Below, in pieces: positions 36,035 to 44,654 of a stretch of DNA of 64,000 nt. This DNA comes from Methanosuratincola petrocarbonis (lineage in GTDB: Archaea; Thermoproteota; Methanomethylicia; Methanomethylicales; Methanomethylicaceae). Position 1 is the stretch's first letter. Each line of letters begins with the position of its first letter. The DNA lies in NCBI GenBank assembly GCA_030522375.1, contig CP130488.1, positions 1-64,000 of the forward strand, written 5' to 3'. The translations under genes and the position numbers were made by a program. The notes beneath the pieces are model-generated. The model did no database searches. It worked only from the letters and a program-made list of their open reading frames with translations, and was not told where the DNA came from.

Positions 36035-36731
36035 GATGCTCTTTATATCGAAAAAAGCAAAGGTGTCAGGGTCAATCGAGGGGGAAGCAGTGGTATTGGG
36101 CCCCTCCGAGGTGGGCGGTGGATCCGTGATAGGGAACAACGTGGTCATCGGCTATCCCATCCGTAGAAAGATCCTCCAGGTGCCCAATGCATCGTTTCTG
36201 GAGTACGACGCCGCAAGTTCTGGCGCAAAGGTAGGTCCCCGCTGCATAGTCAGATCCAACTCCACGATATACGAAGGCTCTTCGCTTGAGGAGGCGGTTG
36301 AGCTCGGGCACGGAGTCCTTGTGAGGGAAAAATGCGAGATCGGCGCAGGAGCTAGGATAGGGACTTTTGCTGTAGTCGACGGGAGCGTCTGCATTGGGAG
36401 CAGGTGCAGCATCCAGACTGGAGTCTACTTGCCGCCCGGTACTGTGGTTGGCTCCGATGTGTTCATGGGTCCTTACGTGACCGTGACCAACGACCGATAC
36501 CCTCCTTCGCCGAAGACCTCCGGAGTTGTGATCGAGAGCGGCGCCGTGATAGGGAGCCGTGCCGTCCTGATCGCCGGGATCCGTGTTGGCTCCGGAGCTG
36601 TTGTAGGGGCGGGCGCTGTGGTGACGAGGGATGTGCCCCCGGGCGACGTAGTTCTGGGCGTACCCGCGAGGAGGGTAATGGGAAGGGACGAATATGACAG
36701 GAAGCAAAAGGACTTCGTTTCCTTAAAGTAG
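36027..36731 (+). CDS. Left-handed beta-helix sugar N-acetyltransferase
   Basis: This 234-residue hexapeptide-repeat protein (GTG 36027; ATG 36036 also possible) has many [LIV]-G-x4 turns, for example VIGNNVVIG, IGAGARIGTFAV, IGSRCSIQTGVYLPPGTVVG, GSGAVVGAGAVVT and the closing DVVLGVPARRV. The stretch MGPYVTVTNDRYPPSP matches WbpD/WlbB-type enzymes, which acetylate the C3 amino group of UDP-GlcNAc(3N)A with acetyl-CoA. It lies directly before the aminotransferase gene that would make that amino group. Confidence 0.82.
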   Translation: MSKMLFISKKAKVSGSIEGEAVVLGPSEVGGGSVIGNNVVIGYPIRRKILQVPNASFLEYDAASSGAKVGPRCIVRSNSTIYEGSSLEEAVELGHGVLVREKCEIGAGARIGTFAVVDGSVCIGSRCSIQTGVYLPPGTVVGSDVFMGPYVTVTNDRYPPSPKTSGVVIESGAVIGSRAVLIAGIRVGSGAVVGAGAVVTRDVPPGDVVLGVPARRVMGRDEYDRKQKDFVSLK

Positions 36732-36746
36732 CAGGGTGGAATTCGT

Positions 36747-37847
36747 ATGATACCGATAAACAAGCCGATTCTGGGGAAGGAAGAGATCGAGGCTGTCGCG
36801 AAGGTGATCGAGAGCGGCGCCCTCACCAACCCCGCCCCCGAGGGGGGGTCAGTCTGCAGGGCGTTCGAGCAGGAGCTTGCCTCTTACTGCAATGCGAAGC
36901 ACGCTGTCGCATGCAACTCCGGTACCGCCGCGCTCCAGATGGCGCTTATGGCTGCTGGAGTCGGTCCAGGGGACGAGGTGATCGTCCCGTCCTTCACATT
37001 CGTGGCGACCGCAAGCTCCGTGCTCCTGGTTGGCGCCAGGCCGGTCTTTGTCGACATCGATCCGGATACATACAATATGGACCCAGAGCAATTCAGGAGG
37101 GCGATCACCCCGAGGACGAAGGCAGTGGTCCCCGTTGACCTGTACGGGCTGCCCGCTGCCATGGACGAGATAAAAGAGATCGCCCGCCAAAGTGGCATAA
37201 TTGTCATAGAGGATGCCTGCCAGGCGCAAGGGGCTTCCTACAAGGGCAAGATGGCGGGGACGCTTGGGGACATGGGGTGCTTCAGCTTCTACCCCGGGAA
37301 GGTAATGACTACGGGGGAGGGCGGGGCTGTGATCACGGACGACGATGAGCTGGCAGAGCGCCTCCGCAGGATTAGGACCCACGGGCAGGTCAAGGGTTAC
37401 GACTCCGTGATGCTCGGGGGAAACTTCAGGATGACCGAGATGGCGGCTGCGATAGGCAGAGTCCAGCTAAAGCGCCTCCCGGGCTTCCTCTCTGTTAGGG
37501 AAAAGAACGCGGCGCAGCTTCTGGAGCTGCTTGATGGATCGAGCCTAAAACTGCCTGAGGTGCCTGGTAGATACAAGCACAACTGGTATTTGTTCACCGT
37601 AAAATGCAAAACAAATAAAGAAAGAGAATCCCTAAAATCCTCGCTGCTCGAGGCGGGTTTTGGAGTTGCCGTCTACTATCCAATTCCGTTGCACAAAATT
37701 CCTTTATTTAATGATTATTCGGATGATTTTATCAAAACTGCTGAACGCTGTTCTGAAGATGTTCTTTCGTTGCCAGTTAATCCTGCAGTTAGTTATGATG
37801 ATATTATTAATATGGTTAATATAGTAAAATTTAAAGTAATATTGTAA
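36747..37847 (+). CDS. DegT/DnrJ/EryC1 sugar aminotransferase
   Basis: This 366-residue PLP enzyme has SGTAALQMALMAAGVGPGDEV, PSFTFVATAS, PVDLYGLPAAMD, EDACQAQGA, SFYPGKVMTTGEGG with PLP lysine K185, and NFRMTEMAAAIG. It would aminate the 3-keto sugar made by the Gfo/Idh enzyme (WbpE role). The first three quarters are GC-rich; from about 37590 (after RYKHNWYLFTVK) the gene becomes strongly AT-rich to its end, a second composition break inside a coding sequence. A gtgg-type ribosome site precedes ATG 36747. Confidence 0.88.
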   Translation: MIPINKPILGKEEIEAVAKVIESGALTNPAPEGGSVCRAFEQELASYCNAKHAVACNSGTAALQMALMAAGVGPGDEVIVPSFTFVATASSVLLVGARPVFVDIDPDTYNMDPEQFRRAITPRTKAVVPVDLYGLPAAMDEIKEIARQSGIIVIEDACQAQGASYKGKMAGTLGDMGCFSFYPGKVMTTGEGGAVITDDDELAERLRRIRTHGQVKGYDSVMLGGNFRMTEMAAAIGRVQLKRLPGFLSVREKNAAQLLELLDGSSLKLPEVPGRYKHNWYLFTVKCKTNKERESLKSSLLEAGFGVAVYYPIPLHKIPLFNDYSDDFIKTAERCSEDVLSLPVNPAVSYDDIINMVNIVKFKVIL

Positions 37848-37869
37848 TAAAAATTTTTAATTAATAAAT

Positions 37870-39604
37870 ATGAAAAATAGAATTTTATACTTATACATAT
37901 TAATTAGTTGTACATTTATATTCTTCATTTATGAATCAACTTTTTTACCACAAAAGTTACCCACTCATGTCTTCTATTTAATTGCCATAATACTTTCATT
38001 ATCTATTGTTTTATTTGCATTCTTTTCAAAAAATATAATTGGTTATGTGCTTACAATTTCTTTTATTTCTTTTTTAATAAAAGAAGCATTTTTATCTGTG
38101 GTCCCTCCATCAATTATTTCTTTATATTTAGATAATTATGTTATCTACCAAGTTGCAAATGGTATCGCTACTTATTCTCGTATCCCTCCTATAGATTATT
38201 ACTCTAATGCTGCAATTTTTGTTGCAAAGCAACCTGTGGCCCCCGTATTCTCTGTTATTTTTTCAGGGATAACTGGCGTTCCATTAGAATTAAGTCTAAG
38301 ACATTTAGGCTGCGTTATTGGAGGATTGATTATTCCTATTGTGATTTGTCTCCTTTATAACCCGCTGGAAAAACAATTTGGTTATCAGTCTTTCAAATTT
38401 AGTCACTTGTCTCTATTATTTTCTCCTTGGATAGTTTTCTTTTTGATATGGGGTCACTATTCAATTTATAGTATCACATATTTTGCAATTATGAGTTTTA
38501 TAATATTAAGGTATCTCATTATAGAAAGAAGAATTGGTGTAGGATGCATAATTTTATGGTCAATAACCTCCATTGCGATTTCATTTGCGCATGTTTATTT
38601 ATCTGTTATTGCATTAGCAATTTTTGGGTTGACGCTGTTTTGCTTTATTATATTATTGTATGGTGCGAATTACACGAGAAGATTTTTTAACCTTTTATGT
38701 ATTTATTCGATCAACCTAATCATATATGTTTTGTTTTTTTTTTGAGGAAACTATAACTTCAATACTGTTTAGTTTAGCATTACTTTTTGAAGCAATAGTT
38801 ATCGGAGACCCGTCTCGGGGAATCAACTTCTACTTTGCGGGTGGAGGAATTGAGGTGCCGTTTTATGTTAGGTTTTTGAGATGGGCTGGGGCAATTTCTT
38901 GGGCTTTATTGACAGCATTTTCTTTTATTTTGCTCTTAAGAAAATACCGAAATTCGAGAAAATTTTTAGCATACATAATGTATCTTAGTGTAGGCACGAT
39001 AGGGTTTATTACTGCTCTACCCTATATTTTGGATCCAAAATATGGAACAGATCTGTTTAATCGATCTCTTTATTTCTTTGGTCTAATGTGTGCAGCCCCG
39101 TTTGTAGGTTTTATTTCCAAACATTTTTCAGGAAAATTGAAGAAAGTAATATATTTCATATTTTTAACTCTGATTATAAATTTTGGAATCACAATGACTC
39201 CTGTTGATTTCCAAAGCTGGAATTATCCCATAAGAGGTGGAGAAGACATTCGTCTTTATCCATCTGAGTGGGCGGCAGCAGGCACATTTACATTAAATTA
39301 TGCTGATAGCTTGAGTTCGGCCTGCGGTCTTAGGCAAGGTTTGTCAACAATTGGTTATTTTAGTAGGATAAATTACTATGAAATACAACCGTCTGCCTCA
39401 AATCAACTTGTTTTTATTCCACCAGATGAATGGGATGAACTAAAAAATTATTGGACGGATTGTTGCTTTTTAAGAAAAAGTATTACAAAATACGAGGAAG
39501 TGCCGGGATATGTGGTTCAAAATTCTACATTTGATGAGCTGATTAGTTCTGTCAAAATTGTTTATACTTGCACTGATGTGTTTATGATTTATTATAGAAA
39601 TTAA
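37870..39604 (+). CDS. Multi-pass membrane glycosyltransferase-like protein, frameshifted
   Basis: Two adjoining open frames (37870-38745 and about 38726-39604) join into one protein of about 577 residues if one T is removed from the T10 run at 38734-38743, which would read VLFFFEETITS. There are about 11 membrane helices; the first outer loop has LYLDNYVIYQVANGIATYSR, similar in position to LIGYDTVEYI of the gene at 48633. The C-terminal part is soluble (SACGLRQGLSTIGYFS). The layout resembles GT-C fold glycosyltransferases and polymerase-like proteins of archaeal glycan loci. As written, the protein is split. Confidence 0.7.
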
Positions 39605-39605
39605 T

Positions 39606-40718
39606 ATGAAGATTCTTATTATTGGTAATAACATTTCTAAGCCTTACTTGGGTCCTTCAGCAGTTTTAAACAACACATTAAAAGGTTTTTATAAAATAGA
39701 TAAAAAACTTGAAAAATATGGTATAAAACTAACTTTTATGTCAATAAATGAAAATGTTGACAAACTGCTTAGTGAAAATATTAAAATAGTGGGCGTGAAG
39801 AGATATCGCTATCCTTTTGTTACTGTCACATATGAAATTCAGTCTTTATTGTTTTCTCCAAAAGAAAAATTTAATGCCGTTCACTCGCATATATTGTATG
39901 AGATTTTTCCTTGGATAATTAAGTTTCCAACATTTTTTACACTTCATGGAATTTTTTGGAAAGAAAAGAAATATATGAATAATAAATTTTTATCCGAATA
40001 TTCAAATTTAGTAAACACTCTAAGACTTACTTTTTACTCTAGTCATATTGCTGCACTTGTAGCAGTTTCTCCATATGTTATTGAAGAGCTCGAAGCGATG
40101 GGATTTGATATCAAAAAGGCGGTAGTGATAGAAAATCCTGTTTCGGACGAGTTCTTCGAAATAGAGAAAGAACAAGACGATATGATCCTATATCCTGCAG
40201 CCCTAAATGCAAGAAAGAACCAACTTGGCTTCCTTAAGGCTTTCGCTTCAGTTAAGAATGAGCTTAAAGGGTACAAGTTAGTTTTTACAGGCTCCGGGGA
40301 TTCCGGTTATTATGCAACGCTCAGGCATTTCGCGGAAAAGCATGGCTTGAATGCAGCGTTCCTCGGTAAAGTCCCCTATAAAGAAATGGTGCGCCTTTAC
40401 TCCAGAGCTTCCTTCGTGGCCTTAACTTCATTCCAGGAGACGCTCCCAATGGCGGTTCTTGAATCCCTGGCATCCGGCACTCCCGTTCTCGCCTCGCGGG
40501 TCGGAGGCTTGCCCTACGTCATCGAAGATAACATTAACGGTCTTCTAGTGAATCCGTTCAACCATCTAGAAATAGCGGAGAAAATTATCGCTTTGACAGA
40601 CAAGAGTCTTCGCGAAAAATTGGCTGCAAATGCTAAAAGAACTGCCGAAAAATACAGAAGTGATGTGGTCGCAAAAAAGCTTCTTGAATTGTATCTAACT
40701 AGAGTAAATATGTATTAA
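39606..40718 (+). CDS. Family 4 glycosyltransferase, tandem copy 1
   Basis: This 370-residue GT-B enzyme opens with KILIIGNNISKPYLGPSAVL, which carries the acceptor-side loop. The donor half has ILYPAALNARKNQLGFLKAF, LVFTGSGDSGY, FLGKVPYKEMVRLYSRASF and SFQETLPMAVLESLASGTPV (E-x7-E). From residue 151 to almost the end it is identical to the next gene, at DNA level too (40057-40696). The N-terminal half is only about half identical to its neighbour. It probably adds a sugar from the same nucleotide donor as copy 2 to a different acceptor. Confidence 0.85.
   Translation: MKILIIGNNISKPYLGPSAVLNNTLKGFYKIDKKLEKYGIKLTFMSINENVDKLLSENIKIVGVKRYRYPFVTVTYEIQSLLFSPKEKFNAVHSHILYEIFPWIIKFPTFFTLHGIFWKEKKYMNNKFLSEYSNLVNTLRLTFYSSHIAALVAVSPYVIEELEAMGFDIKKAVVIENPVSDEFFEIEKEQDDMILYPAALNARKNQLGFLKAFASVKNELKGYKLVFTGSGDSGYYATLRHFAEKHGLNAAFLGKVPYKEMVRLYSRASFVALTSFQETLPMAVLESLASGTPVLASRVGGLPYVIEDNINGLLVNPFNHLEIAEKIIALTDKSLREKLAANAKRTAEKYRSDVVAKKLLELYLTRVNMY
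40057..40696 (+). repeat. 640-bp identical direct repeat, copy A
   Basis: The bases are identical to 41166-41805 wherever compared; the spacing is 1,109 bp. It starts at ttgtagcagtttctcc and ends at gtatct, inside the two tandem GT4 genes. It is more GC-rich than the unique halves. Confidence 0.9.
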
Positions 40719-40720
40719 AT

Positions 40721-41818
40721 ATGACGATTCTTATAATAGGGTCAAAAATTTCTAACCCTTATCTTGGTCCTTCAACAGTCCTTAGCAATACTTTGAAGGG
40801 ATTTTTAAAAATCCAGAAAGAACTTGAGAAATATGGTGTTAAAATAACTTTTCTATCACTTAATGACAATATTAATAAAAAATTTTCAAAATATATCCGA
40901 GTAATCAGCTATAGAACTTACCCTCCAATTACCTTTACAGGGGAACTCCAAGCAGTGGTTAACAAATCTAAAGAGACGTTCGATATAGTACACGCTCACG
41001 GGATTTACGACCTTTTTCCATACATCTTTTCTAATACGCCAACCATTTTTACCCTTCATGGAATCTTTTGGAAAGAGATCTTTTTCAAAAGCAAACTGTA
41101 CTCAAAACTATACCTAAAGCTTGGGGAGTTGCGACTGAGGTTTTATTACCCAAAGATTACAAGGTTTGTAGCAGTTTCTCCATATGTTATTGAAGAGCTC
41201 GAAGCGATGGGATTTGATATCAAAAAGGCGGTAGTGATAGAAAATCCTGTTTCGGACGAGTTCTTCGAAATAGAGAAAGAACAAGACGATATGATCCTAT
41301 ATCCTGCAGCCCTAAATGCAAGAAAGAACCAACTTGGCTTCCTTAAGGCTTTCGCTTCAGTTAAGAATGAGCTTAAAGGGTACAAGTTAGTTTTTACAGG
41401 CTCCGGGGATTCCGGTTATTATGCAACGCTCAGGCATTTCGCGGAAAAGCATGGCTTGAATGCAGCGTTCCTCGGTAAAGTCCCCTATAAAGAAATGGTG
41501 CGCCTTTACTCCAGAGCTTCCTTCGTGGCCTTAACTTCATTCCAGGAGACGCTCCCAATGGCGGTTCTTGAATCCCTGGCATCCGGCACTCCCGTTCTCG
41601 CCTCGCGGGTCGGAGGCTTGCCCTACGTCATCGAAGATAACATTAACGGTCTTCTAGTGAATCCGTTCAACCATCTAGAAATAGCGGAGAAAATTATCGC
41701 TTTGACAGACAAGAGTCTTCGCGAAAAATTGGCTGCAAATGCTAAAAGAACTGCCGAAAAATACAGAAGTGATGTGGTCGCAAAAAAGCTTCTTGAATTG
41801 TATCTTTCCTGCGGTTGA
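40721..41818 (+). CDS. Family 4 glycosyltransferase, tandem copy 2
   Basis: This 365-residue paralogue of the gene just upstream starts two bases after it. The N-terminus MTILIIGSKISNPYLGPSTV and the first 148 residues are diverged, while residues 149 to 361 are identical to copy 1 with no silent differences seen. The pattern points to very recent gene conversion or to an acceptor-domain swap, not to simple old duplication. Donor-site motifs are intact, so both copies should be active. It is the last gene of the AT-rich block. Confidence 0.85.
   Translation: MTILIIGSKISNPYLGPSTVLSNTLKGFLKIQKELEKYGVKITFLSLNDNINKKFSKYIRVISYRTYPPITFTGELQAVVNKSKETFDIVHAHGIYDLFPYIFSNTPTIFTLHGIFWKEIFFKSKLYSKLYLKLGELRLRFYYPKITRFVAVSPYVIEELEAMGFDIKKAVVIENPVSDEFFEIEKEQDDMILYPAALNARKNQLGFLKAFASVKNELKGYKLVFTGSGDSGYYATLRHFAEKHGLNAAFLGKVPYKEMVRLYSRASFVALTSFQETLPMAVLESLASGTPVLASRVGGLPYVIEDNINGLLVNPFNHLEIAEKIIALTDKSLREKLAANAKRTAEKYRSDVVAKKLLELYLSCG
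41166..41805 (+). repeat. 640-bp identical direct repeat, copy B
   Basis: This is the second copy of 40057-40696, in the 3' half of the second GT4 gene. Upstream of 41166 the genes are alignable but diverged; after 41805 similarity stops at once. Confidence 0.9.
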
Positions 41819-42287
41819 ATTTAGCCACTTCCGTTCCACTAGTCTATTTTCCTTTAAGTTAAAAATCCGAATTACATCAATATAGAATGCCTAGTTTTGG
41901 TGTGATTTGACATTTAATGTGACATAACATCTTCCTTGGAGAAAAGTTTTCAGCCGCAAAGACTAAGAAATCGTTCCCCCTCCTTTGAATCTGGAATTCC
42001 TTTTTATGTAAAGCTTGGATGAACCACTCAGTTTAGGCATTGGCTTTACTTGGGTATTAGATGCGCCCCCTTCGTCTAGCGAACTATTTTTCGGGATCGA
42101 AAGAACAGCTAGGAAAATCAATCAAAACGAAAGATAAGGTGCCAATGTATGAAATCATCTGCAGTTCGTGGATGCGGTGTTGAGAACTTGGCAACTATCT
42201 CGAAACGCACATTTCCACTCGGAACGAAATCAGGGGCATGGACGGATCAAATCACATCTGTAGGATCGAATTTACTTTAGAGGCATC
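41819..42287. other. Gene-free stretch after the AT-rich block
   Basis: No credible coding sequence was found on either strand. The stretch contains a chance-like match to the 5' end of a tRNA-Glu (ccccttcgtctagcg near 42068) without the rest of a tRNA. It marks the return from AT-rich to GC-rich DNA and may be a recombination scar. Confidence 0.4.
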
Positions 42288-42298
42288 GGTTATAAAGC
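42288..42298 (+). promoter_or_regulatory. TATA box of degenerate nuclease gene
   Basis: The sequence ggttataaagc is 38-48 nt before the ATG at 42336; it is a good archaeal TATA element. Confidence 0.45.
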
Positions 42299-42335
42299 CC
42301 GGCCCACAAAACCTTCTGCAATCAGGTGCCCGCGA

Positions 42336-43354
42336 ATGAAACGCCTGGACCGGAGGGAGAGGAACCGCCTGAAGGGCGAGCGCTTCGAGGAGCTCGTCGA
42401 GCTTCTCTTCAGGTCGATGGGTACGCCACGAAGATGAAGACCGGCGACAACTTCGTCCAGACAAAGGACTTCGACAAGTTGCAGATCGACATCATCGCCG
42501 AGAAGCCAGGCGACAGGGTGCTGGTCGAGTGCAAGAACTACTCCCTTTACCCGATCTCGCAGAAGGAAATCCACTACTTCTACTCCGCCCTGGAGGCCGC
42601 CGGCAGCGGCTAGAGGGGCGTCTACGTCACGTGGAACGCCTATGAGGATCCAGTAAAGAGGAACGCGCATGGCAAGCCGATCGATCTCTGGTACATGTCG
42701 ACGCTGATGGAGCACGCGAAGCGCAACCCGGAGTTCTTCAAGGACCTTTTGTCACTCTCCGCCGACGGGCTGGTCGAGCGGTACCGCAACGACCATGCCT
42801 TCATCGACACGGTCCTGACACTCGCCGCTGGCAGGGACCCCCGCTTCGAGGCGCTGAGCCAGACCGAGGAGGAGCTGCCCGCCCCCGAGAACTTCAGCAA
42901 GGAGGGCTGGAGGAAGGCGGTCGAATTCGAGGCGTATTGCAGGGGCCTCTTCAGCAGGAAGTACTTCGAGATAGTGATGTACACGAAGGACCTCCAGGGC
43001 GAGGGTGCGGAGAGCGTGGACCGCCTCTACTACCCGGACTACGTAATCGAGTATAAGCCGACCAGGGAGAGGTTCAGCGTCGAGTGAAAATACCGATCGA
43101 ACATGCCAGAAGACGATTCGTCCATCGAATGGACCAGCCAGAGGCGACTCGAGCAGTACCTGGAGTTCTCAGAGAAGGAGGATTTCCCGCTCTTCGTCGT
43201 GATCGGGGTCGGCGGGACGCCCTCTTCCCCGGAGCGGATGTTCTGCCTGCCCCTCGACGAGGCGGACTCGCCGACAATCGACGCCTGCGTCTACCTCAAC
43301 AGGGAGCGCGACCCTGCAAAGATGTTCTATTGGAAAGACGGGTGCCTTGAGTGA
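42336..43354 (+). pseudogene. Degenerate Mrr-like/PD-(D/E)xK nuclease gene
   Basis: A coding stretch of about 340 codons is broken three times. It starts MKRLDRRERNRLKGERFEEL, shifts frame near 42420 (one base missing in MG-YATKMKT), meets TAG at 42611 between AAGSG and RGVYVTW, and TGA at 43085 where VE-KYRS suggests a former cysteine codon. Reading through, there are two nuclease-like signatures: LQIDIIAEKPGDRVLVECKNY near residue 55 (D..ExK of Mrr) and DYVIEYKP...FSVE-KYRS near residue 240. Downstream residues (EYLEFSEKEDFPLFVVIGVGG) are of restriction-endonuclease style. Probably an inactivated defence or repair nuclease in the island; several errors in one gene make sequencing error less likely. 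Confidence 0.7.
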
Positions 43355-43519
43355 GGACGCCTCGAGGAGAGCAGTTACTGCTGGACTCTTGTGCCTAACA
43401 ACGGTCTATGCCTGACCAAAAAAGGCTCATAAATCCATGTAATACAAACCTCCCAAAGAATCAGCCAACTTCAGTGCTCAATCCTCCCTTGCATTTTCAA
43501 TACCGCGCAAGGCGCCAAC

Positions 43520-43532
43520 TTTCATATATACT
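43520..43532 (+). promoter_or_regulatory. TATA box of rml operon
   Basis: The sequence tttcatatatact is about 35-45 nt before the rmlA ATG at 43567, with ggag at 43554-43557 as a possible ribosome site. It would drive the four-gene rmlADCB set. Confidence 0.5.
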
Positions 43533-43566
43533 CTAAACCACTACTTTGATCCGAGGAGTGCCCCAA

Positions 43567-44625
43567 ATGAAAGCCCTCGTCCTCTCTGGCGGCAAAGGCA
43601 CGCGCCTCCGCCCCCTGACCTTCACGATAGCGAAGCAGCTCATCCCGGTGGCGAACCGCCCAATCCTCGGCTACGTCCTCGACCAGGTGGTCCAGGCGGG
43701 GATAAGGGAAGCCGGCATAATCATCGCCCCCGAGACCGGGCAGTACGTGAAGGAATACGTGAAGGATGGCTCCGAGTGGGGTCTCTCCGTGGAGTACATC
43801 CCCCAGGAGCCACTCGGCCTCGCCCACGCGGTGAAGACCGCCCAGCCGTTCCTCGGAGATTCGGACTTCGTGATGTGCCTCGGGGACAACCTGCAGGGGA
43901 AGGGCATCGCTGGGCTCGTCAGGCGCTTCCGCGACGAAAAACTGGACTGCCTCATCCTCCTCAAGGAGGTCGCAGAGCCGCAGCGCTTCGGGATCGCAGC
44001 CCTATCACCGGACGGGCGCGTCATCAGGGTCGTCGAGAAGCCCAAGGACCCGCCGAGCAACCTCGCAGTAGTCGGCACCTATGTCTTCTCCCCCAGGGTC
44101 CACGAAGCCATAACGCGGATAAAGCCCTCCTGGCGCGGCGAGCTCGAGATCACGGACGCGATCCAGGCGATGATCGACATGGGTCTCCGGGTCGGCGCAG
44201 AGGTCCTTGACTCCTGGTGGCTCGACACGGGCAAGAAGGACGACATCCTCACCGCGAACTCGATCGTCCTCGACGAGTACCTGGAGCGCCGGGTCGAGGG
44301 CGAAGTCATCGACAGCGTTGTGGAAGGCAGGGTGCGCATAGCGCCTGGCGCCAAGGTCATCGGCAGCAGGGTCAGGGGCCCGTCGGTGATAGGAAAGGGG
44401 GCGGTCGTGGAGCGGTCCTGCGTCGGTCCCTACTCGAGCATCGGCGACGGGGCGAGGGTGGCGGACTCCTGCGTCGAGAATGTGGTTCTGATGGAGTGCT
44501 CCTCGGTCGAGGGCGTGGAGCGCCTGGAGGACAGCCTCGTCGGGAAGCACTCGAGGATCAGGAAGAACTGCCGGGGGAGGTCCGTGAAGGTCACGGTGGG
44601 GGACTACTCAGAGGTTGATGTTTAA
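43567..44625 (+). CDS. rmlA: Glucose-1-phosphate thymidylyltransferase (long form)
   Basis: The ATG at 43567 follows a ggag sequence and gives 352 residues starting MKALVLSGGKGTRLRPLT, the nucleotidyltransferase signature with the catalytic R/K cluster. AKQLIPVANRPI, GDNLQG (metal aspartate) and VEKPKDPPSNLAVVGTYVF are typical of RmlA. Unlike short bacterial RmlA it carries a C-terminal left-handed beta-helix (residues 245-352: VIGSRVRGPSVIGKGAVVE, SIGDGARVADS), as in archaeal long forms. It makes dTDP-glucose from dTTP and glucose-1-P, the first step to dTDP-L-rhamnose. Confidence 0.9.
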   Translation: MKALVLSGGKGTRLRPLTFTIAKQLIPVANRPILGYVLDQVVQAGIREAGIIIAPETGQYVKEYVKDGSEWGLSVEYIPQEPLGLAHAVKTAQPFLGDSDFVMCLGDNLQGKGIAGLVRRFRDEKLDCLILLKEVAEPQRFGIAALSPDGRVIRVVEKPKDPPSNLAVVGTYVFSPRVHEAITRIKPSWRGELEITDAIQAMIDMGLRVGAEVLDSWWLDTGKKDDILTANSIVLDEYLERRVEGEVIDSVVEGRVRIAPGAKVIGSRVRGPSVIGKGAVVERSCVGPYSSIGDGARVADSCVENVVLMECSSVEGVERLEDSLVGKHSRIRKNCRGRSVKVTVGDYSEVDV

Positions 44626-44654
44626 TAATTTACTGTTGGCGGGCTGGTTCTCTG

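Larger units (their letters stand above)
28338..41818. other. Compositionally mosaic glycan-biosynthesis island
   Basis: Base composition changes abruptly from GC-rich to AT-rich at about 28338, becomes very AT-rich near 33.6-35.7 kb, returns to GC-rich at about 35740-37590, and is AT-rich again to about 41818. The second and third changes fall inside genes (the GT4 at 34949 and the aminotransferase at 36747). All genes in it are glycan genes on the plus strand. This fits repeated import and recombination of surface-polysaccharide genes. No integrase or clear attachment site was seen. Confidence 0.7.

Noticed and set aside
42066..42084. tRNA-Glu-like 5' fragment as an integration site
   Set aside because: Only about 13 bases match the start of a tRNA-Glu; no anticodon or T-arm follows, and no repeat of it or integrase was seen. 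Probably chance.
43085..43087. TGA at a cysteine position of the nuclease gene as selenocysteine
   Set aside because: The same gene has a frameshift and a TAG, and no selenocysteine insertion element was recognisable nearby. A nonsense mutation is more likely.
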